Source of the DNA: Rhodanobacter sp. OK091
Lineage (GTDB): Bacteria > Pseudomonadota > Gammaproteobacteria > Xanthomonadales > Rhodanobacteraceae
Assembly (NCBI RefSeq): GCF_900142825.1
Contig: NZ_FRCH01000001.1
Coordinates: 682,001 to 746,000 of the forward strand
Reading direction: 5' to 3'
Length of the DNA: 64,000 nt
The notes under the pieces were generated by a model, which made no database searches, was not told where the DNA came from, and saw only the letters and a program-made list of their open reading frames with translations. Positions 26,102-35,596 of the stretch are shown piece by piece. The first letter of the stretch is position 1. Every line of letters starts with the position of its first letter. A program made the position numbers and the translations under genes.

Positions 26102-27526
26102 TCAGGCCGCGAGACCGTTCTGCAAACCGTACTTGCGCAGCTTTTCCACCAGGGTGGTGCGCTGCATGTGCAGCAGGCGCGCTGCATGCGCCACCACGCC
26201 GCCGGTGACATCCAGAGCCTGGCGGATCAAGCCCACCTCGATGTCGGCCAGGTGATCCTTCAGGTCCAGTCCGTTCTCAGGCAGCATGCGCTGCGATTCG
26301 GATACCGGATGCAGCGTGCACTCGCCCAGCTGCATCTCGTCTTCCATCAGCGCCAGCAGCGCCGCGCCATGCACCTCATCACCAGCATGCTGGCCACGAT
26401 ATTTTTCAGGCAAGTCGCTGCTGCGCACTTCACCGTGCGGAAACAGGATCGCCATGCGCTCGACCAGATTGGAAAGCTCGCGCACATTGCCCGGCCAGGC
26501 GTGGGCACGCAGCGATTGCATCGCGCCGGCGCTGAAACGCACCACCCCCAGTCCCCGGCGGGCCAGCCGCTGATTGAACTCGGTGATCAGCAGCGGCAGA
26601 TCCTCCAGCCGCTCGCGCAGCGACGGCAACTCGAGCGGAAACACGCTGAGGCGGTAGAACAGATCTTCACGGAAGCGGTCGTTGGCGATCGATTGCTCCA
26701 GGTTGCGATGGGTCGCCGCGATGATGCGGACGTCGCAGCGCTGGGTCTTGTTGCCGCCAACCCGTTCGTAGGCGCGCTCCTGCAGCACGCGCAACAGCTT
26801 CACCTGCATCGGCAGGCTCATGTCGCCGATCTCGTCGAGGAACAAAGTGCCGCCCTCGGCCATTTCAAAGCGACCCTTGCGTGCCGTGATCGCACCCGTG
26901 AAGGCACCCTTTTCGTGGCCGAACAACTCGCTCTCCAGCAGCTCGGCCGGAATCGCACCGCAGTTGATCGCCACGAACGGCTTGTCCCGGCGCGGCGAAG
27001 CTTCATGGATGGCACGCGCCACCATCTCTTTGCCGGTGCCCGATTCGCCCAGCACCAGCACGCTGGAATCGAACGGCGCCACCTGGCGGATCAACGCATT
27101 GACGCGAACCATCGGCGCCGAGTTGCCGACAAAACGCAACCCGCTGGACTGATTGCCGAGCAGGCGCGCATAGATGTTGCGCATGGCCTCCACCATCTTT
27201 CCGTAGCTCAGTGGAAACGCCAGCATCGCCAGCCGTGCCGCAAATGGCGAGGTCGGCGCGCTGAAGCGTTCGGCCCACGGCGAATCCTCGGCCAGCAGTA
27301 CCGGTACGTGGGCGGCCGTGGCGCCGAGCATCGAGAACTGGCGCTCTGCTTCGGCCGCATCGTCGATGCCGCCGATATAGACCGCACGCCATGCGTGGGT
27401 GGATTCATCGATCTCGCTGCAGGTCGCTCCGTGTTGCGGTCGGTAGCCCAGGAAATGGAGTGCCGAGAGCATGGAGCTCGCCCGCGCCTCGTCGGACTCG
27501 ATCACAAGAAAGTCGAATTTCTGCAT
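26102..27526 (-). CDS. fleQ: Sigma-54-dependent flagellar master regulator FleQ
   Basis: FleQ, 474 residues, activates sigma-54 flagellar promoters and in relatives binds c-di-GMP and FleN. The N-terminal 120 residues are a receiver-like FleQ domain without the phosphorylated Asp. The AAA+ domain has Walker [18 protein letters not shown], the sigma-54 contact loop GAFTGA, Walker [13 protein letters not shown] and the arginine finger region [17 protein letters not shown]. The C-terminal Fis-type helix-turn-helix is [26 protein letters not shown]. The start at 27526 has GGAGAG 6 nt upstream. No fleSR genes follow, unlike in Pseudomonas aeruginosa. Confidence 0.95.
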   Translation of the reverse strand: MQKFDFLVIESDEARASSMLSALHFLGYRPQHGATCSEIDESTHAWRAVYIGGIDDAAEAERQFSMLGATAAHVPVLLAEDSPWAERFSAPTSPFAARLAMLAFPLSYGKMVEAMRNIYARLLGNQSSGLRFVGNSAPMVRVNALIRQVAPFDSSVLVLGESGTGKEMVARAIHEASPRRDKPFVAINCGAIPAELLESELFGHEKGAFTGAITARKGRFEMAEGGTLFLDEIGDMSLPMQVKLLRVLQERAYERVGGNKTQRCDVRIIAATHRNLEQSIANDRFREDLFYRLSVFPLELPSLRERLEDLPLLITEFNQRLARRGLGVVRFSAGAMQSLRAHAWPGNVRELSNLVERMAILFPHGEVRSSDLPEKYRGQHAGDEVHGAALLALMEDEMQLGECTLHPVSESQRMLPENGLDLKDHLADIEVGLIRQALDVTGGVVAHAARLLHMQRTTLVEKLRKYGLQNGLAA

Positions 27527-27886
27527 CACTCTCTCCGTATTGCACATTTGGCAAACCCCATGCTTCCAGCGGGACTGCCTTTTCATCGTCGCCGACTTTC
27601 CGTCGCCGGCCTGATGAACCATGAGCAATAAGAGGGCCAGTTTTTTGGGTGATCGTGCCGACAAAACGTCACGTGCCGGAAAACCGAGGGCAGCGACCAC
27701 ACCGTCCATGCGCAAGCCATGCACGGAAATTCATCGTAACCATATGAAACAAAGGATTTTTTGTCGGAACACGTAACGTGATTTCGCGCCGGTGCCATGC
27801 GTGACGAGCGTCAAAGGAATCGCACGTCGATGCCCATATTTGCGAACTGCATCACACGACGAATGTCAACTTGATTCGCGTTCGGA
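27527..27886. other. Intergenic region upstream of fleQ, no gene seen
   Basis: This 360-nt gap lies between the fleQ start and the end of the PilZ gene. It is locally less GC-rich than its surroundings, as expected of a promoter region. A TTGACA hexamer is present on the minus strand (27864-27869), but no convincing -10 box follows at normal spacing. No open frame of quality, tRNA or clear terminator was found. It should hold the fleQ promoter. Confidence 0.5.
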
Positions 27887-28447
27887 TCACGTCACATGAG
27901 GCAGCTGGCGTGCCTCTGCCACTTTGCGTCGGTGATGGCGAAAAACCAAACGCTCAATTGCGTCACCCAGCACGTCACTCAGCAATGTGAAGACGACGAA
28001 CGTATGACCATCGTCGAATCGACGGGCTACTTGCGCGGGAAGTTCCAGCGGCAAACTGCGGCACAGATCGAAACGCAGGCGCAATATCACGGCGTCGCCG
28101 GGCGGCACCATGCCGGCAGGCAGCAGCGCACCGACGGCGTTGAAACGCAGCAGTTGCCGCGGCGGCAAGGTGCTGGAAGGCACCAGCAGCTGGTTGACGA
28201 TATCCACCAGCGCAGTGAGCTTGGCATCCATGCGAAGCATTTCCTGCATCAGCGGGCTGTCGTCTTCGGCCAGATCAGCGCGACGCTCTTCCAGCGCGGC
28301 GATCGCCGCCAGCGTGTTGGCGTTGCGTTCGGCCAGCCACAGCATCTGCGCGTGCGGCGGCGGCCAGGCAAGCGGCTCGCAATCGACGTGCATGCTCTCT
28401 TCGACGCTCACGCGCTGCTCGAACTCGTCCCACCGATCGGTATTCAT
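27887..28447 (-). CDS. PilZ-like domain protein of the flagellar cluster
   Basis: The product is 186 residues, starting at ATG 28447 with GGAG 7 nt upstream. The N-terminal part (about 35-90) is helical with heptad spacing (RNANTLAAIAALEERRADLAED and MDAKLTALVDIVNQLL). The C-terminal part is beta-rich and PilZ-like: LLRFNAVGALLPAGMVPPGDAVILRLRFDLC, then FVVFTLLSDVLGDAIERLVFRHHRRK. The RxxxR and DxSxxG c-di-GMP motifs of classical PilZ are not seen; FNAVGALL may be a remnant. A helical PilZ protein that forms tetramers and does not bind c-di-GMP is known from Xanthomonas (XC6012) and may be a relative. It lies between fliT and fleQ, which suggests a flagellar role. Family assignment is moderate. 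Confidence 0.6.
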   Translation of the reverse strand: MNTDRWDEFEQRVSVEESMHVDCEPLAWPPPHAQMLWLAERNANTLAAIAALEERRADLAEDDSPLMQEMLRMDAKLTALVDIVNQLLVPSSTLPPRQLLRFNAVGALLPAGMVPPGDAVILRLRFDLCRSLPLELPAQVARRFDDGHTFVVFTLLSDVLGDAIERLVFRHHRRKVAEARQLPHVT

Positions 28448-28460
28448 CGTGCCGCTCCAC

Positions 28461-28487
28461 GCTATCTGGGCTATCTGCGCTATCTGC
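28461..28487. repeat. Three 9-bp tandem repeats in PilZ-gene leader
   Basis: GCTATCTGG, GCTATCTGC and GCTATCTGC follow one another directly, ending 14 nt upstream of the PilZ start codon. Such a short repeat close to a ribosome-binding site could vary in number by slippage, but only three units are seen. Confidence 0.6.
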
Positions 28488-28606
28488 GGAAAGGGTATCC
28501 GCTGAAGATTCCGGAACCCGCCGCGCTGGACAGTTTCCGATGCCATGCAGGACGGGCCCGGGACAGCGCAATCCGCGACTGTCTCCGGGGACGGTCGAGG
28601 CCAGAC

Positions 28607-28909
28607 TTACGCCCGCGCGTAAGCGGCGATCGCCTGGGCCCGGCCGTTTTCGCGCTGCCATTGCCGGGCAATGGCGTCGCGTGCCCGGCCCACCAGCGCC
28701 TGCAGCTCGCGATCGTACGCCAGAACCTCGCCCAGCTGGGCCTGGCTGACCGCATCGGCCGAATGCTGGCGAAGCAGCAGCGGTTCGCGCGTGGCTTCCA
28801 GACCGGCCACGCGTTCCCAATCCCCGGCCTGAGCGGCGGACAGCATCGACTGCGTGATGGCAAGCGCCTGCGCCAACGGCGATTCCGTCGTGGCCGGTAT
28901 CGTGCTCAC
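28607..28909 (-). CDS. fliT: FliT-like flagellar export chaperone
   Basis: This 100-residue, wholly helical protein lies directly behind fliS with an ATGA overlap, the standard place of fliT. The sequence pattern LAQALAITQSMLSAAQAGDWERVAGLEATREPLLLRQ matches the FliT pattern of an N-terminal helix with a W-E/D-x-V-x-x-L-E-x-x-R motif. FliT is the chaperone of the cap protein FliD and can regulate export. The assignment relies on position and this motif; sequence conservation in the family is low. Confidence 0.75.
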   Translation of the reverse strand: MSTIPATTESPLAQALAITQSMLSAAQAGDWERVAGLEATREPLLLRQHSADAVSQAQLGEVLAYDRELQALVGRARDAIARQWQRENGRAQAIAAYARA

Positions 28910-29313
28910 GCACCCACCGCATGCGCTGTGGGCGACGGCGCGATCTGCACCCAGCTGTCGCGCAGCTGCTGCAGCAACCGGCTGACCTCATCGAGGATTT
29001 CGGCGTCGTCGCGCAGGTTGGCCTGCAGCAGGCGACGGCTCATGTATTCATACAGCGAGTCGAGACGCTCGACCATCGCCGTGTCGACCTTGGGATCGAG
29101 GCTGTCGCGAAGCCCGCCGATGATTTCGATGCAACGCGAAATGGTCTCGCCCTTGGCGGCCACCTCGCCGCGCAACATGTGCGCGCGAGCCTTCACCAGC
29201 CGCTCGAGTGCACCATCCATCAACAGCGTGATCAGGCCATGCGGATCGGCCGACTCCACGCCGCCGTGCGAACAAACTTGCTGGTAGGCGCCTGCGCCGT
29301 AGCCGAATCCCAT
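28906..29313 (-). CDS. fliS: Flagellin export chaperone FliS
   Basis: FliS, 135 residues, binds the C-terminus of flagellin before export. The family pattern is seen as GAYQQV near the start, DPHGLITLLMDGALERLVKARAHM, and IIGGLRDSLDPKV with LYEYMSRRLLQANLRDD. It starts at ATG 29313, 32 nt after the fliD stop, and overlaps the fliT-like gene. Confidence 0.94.
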   Translation of the reverse strand: MGFGYGAGAYQQVCSHGGVESADPHGLITLLMDGALERLVKARAHMLRGEVAAKGETISRCIEIIGGLRDSLDPKVDTAMVERLDSLYEYMSRRLLQANLRDDAEILDEVSRLLQQLRDSWVQIAPSPTAHAVGA

Positions 29314-29345
29314 GACCGTGATCTCCTGCCTCGAGGTTTTGCGGA

Positions 29346-30743
29346 TTACTTGTTGTTGTTGGTGTTGTTGAGCGCGGCGAACTGCTGCGTGAGATAGCTG
29401 CTGGTGCTGTTGAGCTTGCTCATCAACGTATCGAGCGCGGTGAACTGCGCCTGGTAGCGCGCGGTGAGATCGTCCATGCGACTGTTCAGCGCGGTCTGCT
29501 GGCTCGACAGATCCGTCAGCTGCTGGCTGAGGCTGGTGGTACGCCCTGCCAGCAGGCCGGAGTCGCCGACCCACGTACTCAGCGGTGTATTCAGTTTGGC
29601 GGCGAAGCCACCGGTGCCGGCGAACAGGTTGCCGACGGTCTTGCCGCCATCGGATAGCGCCGTGGCGAGCGTGCCGCTGTCCAGCTTCAAGGTGCCATCC
29701 ACCTGCAGCGAGATGCCGATGGACGACAGGGTCGCGCCGTTCGCGGTGCCGCCGACGATGCTCGACAAGGTGCTGTTGATGCTGTTCAGCGTTGCGTCGC
29801 CGATCATCGCGCCGGCGGTTCCGCTGGTGGCGTCGTACTTGGTGAGGTTCTGGTAGATGCCCACGAAGCTGTTGTAGGTGCTGACCAGGTTGGTCAGCGC
29901 ATTGGTGGCCTTGGAGGAATCGTTCGACACGCTGAGCGTGCTGCTGCCGACCTTGATGAGATTGAGCGTAAGACCGTTGATCGCCGTACTGACGGTATTG
30001 CTCGCGCTATTGGCGGGCAGTCCATCGATGGTGTAGTTCGCATCGCTGGCCGGGTTGATCACGCTCAGCGCATTGCCGCTCGATGCCGCCACGTCGTAAT
30101 TCAACGCCGCCAGGCCGCCGTCGCCGCCGCTGCTGCTCACTTTGAAACCATTGGCCGCACCGGTCTGCGTGCTGCTCAACACCAGATGCGCGCCGTCGCT
30201 GCCGGTGACGATGGTCGCCGACACACCGGGGTTGTTGCTGGCCTTGTTGATCGCATCGCGCACGGCCGCCAGCGAGTTGTTGGTGCTGCCGAGCGTGAGG
30301 CTCATCGACTTGCCCGCCACCGTGAGGGTGAGCGTGCCGGTGCCCACTGCGGTGCTGGAACTGGCGAATGCGCCGGAAGAGGCCTTCAGCGAACTGGCCA
30401 ACTTGCTGATGACGATGTTGTAGTTGCCATTGACCGCGGTGCCGTCGCTGCCTGCGCCGAGCACGGTGGTGTCGCCGCTGGTCACGGTGCGGCTGGCAAA
30501 CGCGCTGCCGTCGCTAAGCGGAGCCATCGCCGACTGCAGTGCTGAAAGTGCTGCGCTGATCTGGCCCAGCGCGGAAAGCTGAGTATTGGCGGCAGCCGCC
30601 TGGTTGGTGATCTGATCCTGCTGCGGCGCCTTCTTGGCGGCCACCAGCTTGTCGACCAGCGAGGCGACATCGAGCCCGGAACCCACACCCAGTGAAGTCA
30701 ATAAACCCGAGGTTGGTGTAGTGGAGCCTACGGTGATCGACAT
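29346..30743 (-). CDS. fliD: Flagellar filament cap protein FliD
   Basis: FliD, 465 residues, caps the filament and folds flagellin. The N-terminus TSLGVGSGLDVASLVDKLVAAKKAP is the FliD signature, and the C-terminus (about 400-460) is the coiled-coil segment with RMDDLTARYQAQFTALDTLMSKLNSTSSYL. The middle is Ser/Thr/Gly-rich, as for surface-exposed domains. It lies 63 nt downstream of fliC; a stem-loop at 30768-30797 is in between. Confidence 0.95.
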   Translation of the reverse strand: MSITVGSTTPTSGLLTSLGVGSGLDVASLVDKLVAAKKAPQQDQITNQAAAANTQLSALGQISAALSALQSAMAPLSDGSAFASRTVTSGDTTVLGAGSDGTAVNGNYNIVISKLASSLKASSGAFASSSTAVGTGTLTLTVAGKSMSLTLGSTNNSLAAVRDAINKASNNPGVSATIVTGSDGAHLVLSSTQTGAANGFKVSSSGGDGGLAALNYDVAASSGNALSVINPASDANYTIDGLPANSASNTVSTAINGLTLNLIKVGSSTLSVSNDSSKATNALTNLVSTYNSFVGIYQNLTKYDATSGTAGAMIGDATLNSINSTLSSIVGGTANGATLSSIGISLQVDGTLKLDSGTLATALSDGGKTVGNLFAGTGGFAAKLNTPLSTWVGDSGLLAGRTTSLSQQLTDLSSQQTALNSRMDDLTARYQAQFTALDTLMSKLNSTSSYLTQQFAALNNTNNNK

Positions 30744-30767
30744 GAGCCTGGGTTCCCTTGAATAAGT

Positions 30768-30797
30768 GGAACGGCCGCGCTAGTGCACGGCCGTTCC
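30768..30797. terminator. Stem-loop between fliC and fliD
   Basis: GGAACGGCCG (30768-30777) pairs perfectly with CGGCCGTTCC (30788-30797) over a 10-nt loop. It is just past the fliC stop. It lacks a clear T-run on the minus strand, so it may be a partial terminator or an RNA-stabilising structure that sets flagellin above cap expression. Confidence 0.6.
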
Positions 30798-30806
30798 GGG
30801 TTGCAA

Positions 30807-32234
30807 TTACTGCAGCAGCTTGAGCACAGCCTGCGTGGATGAGTTGGCCTGTGCCAGCACCGAGACACCGGCCTGTTGCAAGATGTTCGCGCTGGACATG
30901 TTCGCGGTTTCCGCGGCGAAGTCGGCATCCTGGATCTGGCTGCGAGACGCGCTCAGGTTCTGCGAAATGGTCTGCAGGTTGGCGATGGTGGAGCTGAAGC
31001 GGTTCTGCACCGCGCCGAGGTTGCTGCGCATGCCGCTGACCGTGGCCAGCGCCGCGTCGATGCGGTTGATCGTGGCGTTGGCGCCACTCACGGTCAGCAC
31101 GTTCGCCGAAGCCAGGGTCTTGGTGGTGTCGAGCGCGATATTGGCCGAGAAGCCGATGTCGGCCGACTGCGAACCGGAGAACGTGATGGCGGAAGCGGCA
31201 CTCAGCGTGAGCGTGCCATGAGTATTCGTGACCATGCCTGCGGCGAGGCCACCCGTAGCGCCGCCGCCCAGGGTCTGGGTGACGTTGATATCACGGCCGT
31301 CGACGGTCGACAGCGTCATGTTACCGCCCGCATCCACGGCGGCTGTCACACCCGTCTGGGTGGAGTAGGCGTTGATCTGCGCAACCACCTTGTCACCCGT
31401 CAACGCGCCGCCCGAGGTATCGGTACCCGCAGCGTAGATGTCCTGGCCGTTGATGTTCAACGCGTAAGTGTTGCCGGCGGCACCGCCGGTGCTGGTGAAT
31501 GCGCCGCTGACCGAGCTGCTGGCCGTGGCGGTCAGACCGGAGACATTGGACGCGTTGATCGCCGCAGCTTTCGCGTAAGCACTACCGGCGCCCTGGCCGG
31601 CCGAGGGACCCGCCACCGAAGCGGCGATGTTGGTGACCGCACCGGTGCCGACCTGGACTTTCAGGTTGTTGGCGACCAGGGCGTTGGTGGTTACGGCAGT
31701 GCCGGTTCCGGTGGCCAGCGAACCCATCTGGTCGGCACGCGCACCCTGGCTGAGGTTCACCGAAATCGTTTCACCGACGTTGGCACCGACCTGGAACGCG
31801 GCGTTGCCGAAGCTGCCATCGAGCACATGACGGCCGTTGAAGCTGGTCTGGGTGGAAATACGGGTGATTTCCGCCAGACGCTGCTGCACTTCGGCATCGA
31901 GCGCGGCGCGATCGCTGTCGGAGTTGGTCGCATTCGCGGACTGCACCGCCAGCGTACGAATACGCTGCATGTTGTTGGTCACCTCGTTCAGCGCCGACTC
32001 GGTGGTCTGCGCCAGCGAGATGCCGTCGTTGGCATTGCTGACCGCCTGGTTCAGGCCATTGATCTGGGTGGTGAAGCGGGTCGAGATGGCGAGGCCGGCG
32101 GCATCGTCCTTCGCGCTGTTGATGCGCATACCGGACGACAGACGCTCGATGGCGGTTGCCAGTTTGCTCTGCGACTTGGCCAGATTGTTCTGGGCATTCA
32201 GCGAGCTGATGTTGGTGTTGACACTCATGACCAT
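30807..32234 (-). CDS. fliC: Flagellin FliC
   Basis: This is the only flagellin gene in the window, 475 residues. The conserved ends form the D0/D1 domains: NTNISSLNAQNNLAKSQSKL, AIERLSSGMRINSAKDDAAG near the start, and SRSQIQDADFAAETANMSS near the end. Between about 180 and 380 the sequence is variable, Ala/Gly/Thr-rich and exposed on the filament. The ATG at 32234 has GGAG 6 nt upstream; a second ATG two codons later is possible. A sigma-28 promoter (32327-32353) gives a leader of about 85 nt. Confidence 0.97.
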   Translation of the reverse strand: MVMSVNTNISSLNAQNNLAKSQSKLATAIERLSSGMRINSAKDDAAGLAISTRFTTQINGLNQAVSNANDGISLAQTTESALNEVTNNMQRIRTLAVQSANATNSDSDRAALDAEVQQRLAEITRISTQTSFNGRHVLDGSFGNAAFQVGANVGETISVNLSQGARADQMGSLATGTGTAVTTNALVANNLKVQVGTGAVTNIAASVAGPSAGQGAGSAYAKAAAINASNVSGLTATASSSVSGAFTSTGGAAGNTYALNINGQDIYAAGTDTSGGALTGDKVVAQINAYSTQTGVTAAVDAGGNMTLSTVDGRDINVTQTLGGGATGGLAAGMVTNTHGTLTLSAASAITFSGSQSADIGFSANIALDTTKTLASANVLTVSGANATINRIDAALATVSGMRSNLGAVQNRFSSTIANLQTISQNLSASRSQIQDADFAAETANMSSANILQQAGVSVLAQANSSTQAVLKLLQ

Positions 32235-32326
32235 GGGAATTCTCCGAATCGGGGTGGTGTGCCGACAACGGTCGGCTCAGACAATCCGGCGGGGATTCAC
32301 CATTGAATGCATCCGCCTTGTGAACT

Positions 32327-32353
32327 GTTTCGACCCCCACCACCGAAACTTGA
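32327..32353 (-). promoter_or_regulatory. sigma-28 (FliA) promoter for fliC
   Basis: On the minus strand this is TCAAGTTT, 11 nt, GTCGAAAC, within the space between flgL and fliC and ending 7 nt from the flgL stop. The -35 half is 7 of 8 and the -10 half 5 of 8. The TCAAGTTT variant is shared with the chemoreceptor promoter at 44346. Confidence 0.75.
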
Positions 32354-32359
32354 GCCTTG

Positions 32360-33562
32360 TCAACGCAAATAATCGAACAATTTTGAACCCTGGATCTTGG
32401 TGAATGTCTGCTGCGCGGCCTGCAGTGCCGTGGTCTGCGCACCAAGCTGGCTGATCGCGTCGTAGTAGTTCACGTCCTGCACGTCCGACAGCGCGCTCTT
32501 GTATTGCAGGGTCAGATCGTCGTTGAGTCCGCTCTGCTGATCGAGCGCGTTCATACGCGCACCCACCATGCCGCGTGTGCGCGTGATGTTGCCGATCGCC
32601 TGATCGAGATTCGCGAACTGCGTGTTGATATTGTTCTGCATCGCCGCGCCGCCGCCGTTGGGCGCGCGCAGCGTGTTGATGATGTTGTCCAGTGTGGTGA
32701 ACACATCCTGCTTGGTGGATGCTCCCAGCGCGAACTTGTCGCCCACCGCGGGCGTGCCGCTGAAGGCCACCTGGGCGCCGCGAAAAGTGATACTGCCGCC
32801 ATTGCTCGCGTTGTAGCTGCCGCTGTCCAGCACCGCGCCGCCGCTATCGCGCACTTCGTATGCGTTGGCTGCGGTGAACACGATGGCGTAGCTGCCGCCA
32901 TCCCACGCCGACGGGCTGGCATTGGGGTTGCTGACAGTGCTGGCGCCAGCCACGGCCGTGCCCGTATTCGCCGGGTCGGCGCTGATCGCGAAGGTGCCGT
33001 TTCCGGTGGGAATGTCGACGAACACGGCACTGCCCGGATCGCCGGTGGCCACCTGCAGGCCGGAGCCGGCCGCGACCATGCGTTGGCCGGCGTCGCCCAC
33101 GTAGCTCACGCCGTTCTGCGAAGCGAACGGTTCGGTGCCGGTACGGTTGCCGGCAAAAATGTAGTCGCCCTGGCCGTCCTTGCTATTGGCCTGACCGAGC
33201 AATTGCTGGCGCAGCTGCACCATCTCTGCGGCGACGTCGCCGCGGGTCTCATCGGTCTGGCTGCCGTTGGCGGCTTGCAGCAGCAAGGTGCGCACGCGAC
33301 CCAGCACGTCGCTGGTGTTGGACAGGCTCTGGTCTTCCAGGCCCAGCCGCGCGTTGGCGGAGGTGATGTTGCGCTGGTATTGCGCGGTGTCGGAGGTGAG
33401 ATGCGAGAGGTCCAACGCGCGCGCCGCGCCGACCGGATCGTCGGACGGCTGGTTGATGCGCTTGCCGGTGCTCAGCTGTGTGTTGAGATCGGACAGGTCG
33501 CTCTGCCGATCCATCATGCTGCCGACGGATTGCTGCTGTGCCCAACTGGTGGAAACGCGCAT
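32360..33562 (-). CDS. flgL: Hook-filament junction protein FlgL
   Basis: FlgL, 400 residues, is the second junction protein between hook and filament. The flagellin-like ends are MRVSTSWAQQQSVGSMM and DLNTQLSTGKRINQPSDDPVGAARAL at the start, and QLGAQTTALQAAQQTFTKIQGSKLFDYLR at the end. The middle is variable and rich in Gly/Ser. It lies 4 nt after flgK. Confidence 0.95.
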   Translation of the reverse strand: MRVSTSWAQQQSVGSMMDRQSDLSDLNTQLSTGKRINQPSDDPVGAARALDLSHLTSDTAQYQRNITSANARLGLEDQSLSNTSDVLGRVRTLLLQAANGSQTDETRGDVAAEMVQLRQQLLGQANSKDGQGDYIFAGNRTGTEPFASQNGVSYVGDAGQRMVAAGSGLQVATGDPGSAVFVDIPTGNGTFAISADPANTGTAVAGASTVSNPNASPSAWDGGSYAIVFTAANAYEVRDSGGAVLDSGSYNASNGGSITFRGAQVAFSGTPAVGDKFALGASTKQDVFTTLDNIINTLRAPNGGGAAMQNNINTQFANLDQAIGNITRTRGMVGARMNALDQQSGLNDDLTLQYKSALSDVQDVNYYDAISQLGAQTTALQAAQQTFTKIQGSKLFDYLR

Positions 33563-33565
33563 GTG

Positions 33566-35440
33566 TTATCCCCGCACGGCGCTGAGCAGCGCGCCGAATA
33601 TGCTGTTGGCCGTGCTGATGACCTGGGCCGAAGCCTGGTAGGCCTGCTGGTAACGCAACAGGTTGGCAGCCTCTTCGTCCAGATTTACGCCGGACACGCT
33701 TTGCTGCGAACTCATCGCCTGGCTGTACACCGCGGTCTGTGTGGTCAGATCGTCCTTGGCCAGCGAGCCGGCGCTGCCGACCTGGCTGACCAACTGGCTG
33801 TAGGCGCGGCCGGTGCTGGTGACGCCGCCGTCGAGCACGCCCAGATTCGCGACCTTGCCCAGCATCAGTGCATTGCTGTTGTCGCCTTGCGCATTGCTGT
33901 TGGCCTGCAGGCTGAAACTGTCGCCGGCCTGCGGCGCACCGCTGAGCTGCATGCTCCAGCCGTTGTGCACGATCGGCTGGCCGGGTGTGTAGGTTTGCGC
34001 CGCGCCACCATCGATGCTGTAGCTGGTGGGTGAGCTGAACACGATGGAGCTGGCGTTGAACAGATTGGCATTGCTGCCGTCGCTGATGCTGACGCTGGGT
34101 GATGCCGTACCGGTGTTGGCCGCGGCAGCGGTGACCGCGAACGGCGCGGCTGCGGCGATCTTGTCCGGGTCGGTGATCGCGACCGAAAAGCTGTCCGCGG
34201 CGTTGCGGCTGGGCTGCACGCGAAAGCTGTCGTCGGCGCTGGCGCTGCCGCCGACCACCAGGCTCAGGCCGGCAGCCTTGAAGGGGTCGGCGCTGGTGCC
34301 GGTACCGCTGAGCGGCACAGTGCTGCCATTGGTGTCGCGCATGCTCCAGTTGCTGCCGTCGTAGCTCAGCACGTAGTCCTTGCCGGTCAACGCACCGATG
34401 TCGCTGATGCTGGCATCCACGGTGCCGCTGCCGGTATTGATGGCGGCGCCCTGCACGGTAGGGCCGGCGACGTTGAAGAACGTGCCGCCGACATTGCCTT
34501 GCAAGTCCACGCCCTGCGCATGTTGTGCATTGAACGCGCTCGCCATCGCCTGCGCGGTGCGGCCCAGTTGGGCCTGTGCGGGGTCGAGCACGTTGCCGCG
34601 AAAATCCAGCAACGCGCCCAGCGTGCCGCCGCCGATGCGGCCGCTGAGCACATTGCCCGAGGCCGCGCCCACCACTTCCTGGCGGGTGGCGTCGTAGACA
34701 TTCGGCGCAGTAGCCAGTGCGTGCGCTTCGGTACCGGTGACCAGTGCCTGGCCGTTGCCGACGAAGACGCTGATGGTGTTGTCGTTTTGCGGCACCACGC
34801 TCACGCCGACTTCGCCCGCCAGTTTTTTCACCAGCGCATCGCGCTGGTCGAGCAGGTCGGCCGGCGGCGTGCCGTCGGTCGCCGACGAGGAGCGGATCAA
34901 TCCATTCAATTTGGCGATGGACTGGCTGTCGCTGTTGATCGAGTCGACGGCGTCGCCGATCTGCTGCTGCACCTGGCCGGACAGCGCGCTGAACTGGCCC
35001 GACAGCGCCCGAAACGTCGTGGCCAATCCGTTCGCGCGGGCCAGCAGCACCTGACGTGAGGCGGCATCCGACGGCGCATTGGCCATGTCCTGCACGGCGC
35101 CGTAGAAACTGTCCAGCGAGGTTTGCAGGTTGGTGCTGCCGGACAACTGATTGTTGATCTGGCCGGTGAGGCTGACCATGGTGGTGGCGCGCCCCTGCCC
35201 GGAACTGGCCGACCACAGCGAGCTGTTCAGGAACTGGCTGTAGGCCCGCTGCACTGCCACCGTGTTGACGCCGGTGCCGACGTAATAGCCGGACTGTCCC
35301 TCCGGCAGCCTGGCGCCGAACGACACCACCTGACGGCTGTAGCCGTCGGTGTTCACGTTGGCCACGTTGTGGCTGACCGTACTGAGCCCGATCTGCGAGG
35401 CAAGCAGCCCGGACACGCCGGTCGAAAGCATGTCAGCCAT
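33566..35440 (-). CDS. flgK: Hook-filament junction protein FlgK
   Basis: FlgK, 624 residues, is the first junction protein. It has the N-terminal rod/hook pattern MLSTGVSGLLASQIGLSTVSHNVANVNTDGYSRQ and the C-terminal GVNLDEEAANLLRYQQAYQASAQVISTANSIFGALL. The long centre is Ser/Asn-rich. The 156 nt upstream of it (35441-35596) hold no clear promoter that I could identify. Confidence 0.96.
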   Translation of the reverse strand: MADMLSTGVSGLLASQIGLSTVSHNVANVNTDGYSRQVVSFGARLPEGQSGYYVGTGVNTVAVQRAYSQFLNSSLWSASSGQGRATTMVSLTGQINNQLSGSTNLQTSLDSFYGAVQDMANAPSDAASRQVLLARANGLATTFRALSGQFSALSGQVQQQIGDAVDSINSDSQSIAKLNGLIRSSSATDGTPPADLLDQRDALVKKLAGEVGVSVVPQNDNTISVFVGNGQALVTGTEAHALATAPNVYDATRQEVVGAASGNVLSGRIGGGTLGALLDFRGNVLDPAQAQLGRTAQAMASAFNAQHAQGVDLQGNVGGTFFNVAGPTVQGAAINTGSGTVDASISDIGALTGKDYVLSYDGSNWSMRDTNGSTVPLSGTGTSADPFKAAGLSLVVGGSASADDSFRVQPSRNAADSFSVAITDPDKIAAAAPFAVTAAAANTGTASPSVSISDGSNANLFNASSIVFSSPTSYSIDGGAAQTYTPGQPIVHNGWSMQLSGAPQAGDSFSLQANSNAQGDNSNALMLGKVANLGVLDGGVTSTGRAYSQLVSQVGSAGSLAKDDLTTQTAVYSQAMSSQQSVSGVNLDEEAANLLRYQQAYQASAQVISTANSIFGALLSAVRG

Positions 35441-35596
35441 GGAACATCCTCAACACCTGGGGCACCGCCGGGATCGCACGGTACGTGGAAACGGTAACGG
35501 CCGCCGCAGCGCTCTCTTGAGCGAACCGTCCGGCAATGTGTCGGGGACGCCGATTCGAAGGGGCGAAGCCGCGGGTGGGAGATGGCGCCGGCGCGT

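Noticed and set aside
27864..27869. TTGACA box as sigma-70 promoter of fleQ
   Set aside because: No acceptable -10 hexamer is found at 15-19 nt spacing, so it was not listed as a promoter.
28461..28487. CRISPR-like array
   Set aside because: Only three 9-bp direct repeats without spacers; no CRISPR array was seen anywhere in the window.
35441..35596. Possible sigma-28 promoter upstream of flgK
   Set aside because: No pair of -35 and -10 halves with 11-nt spacing reaches the quality of the other FliA sites.
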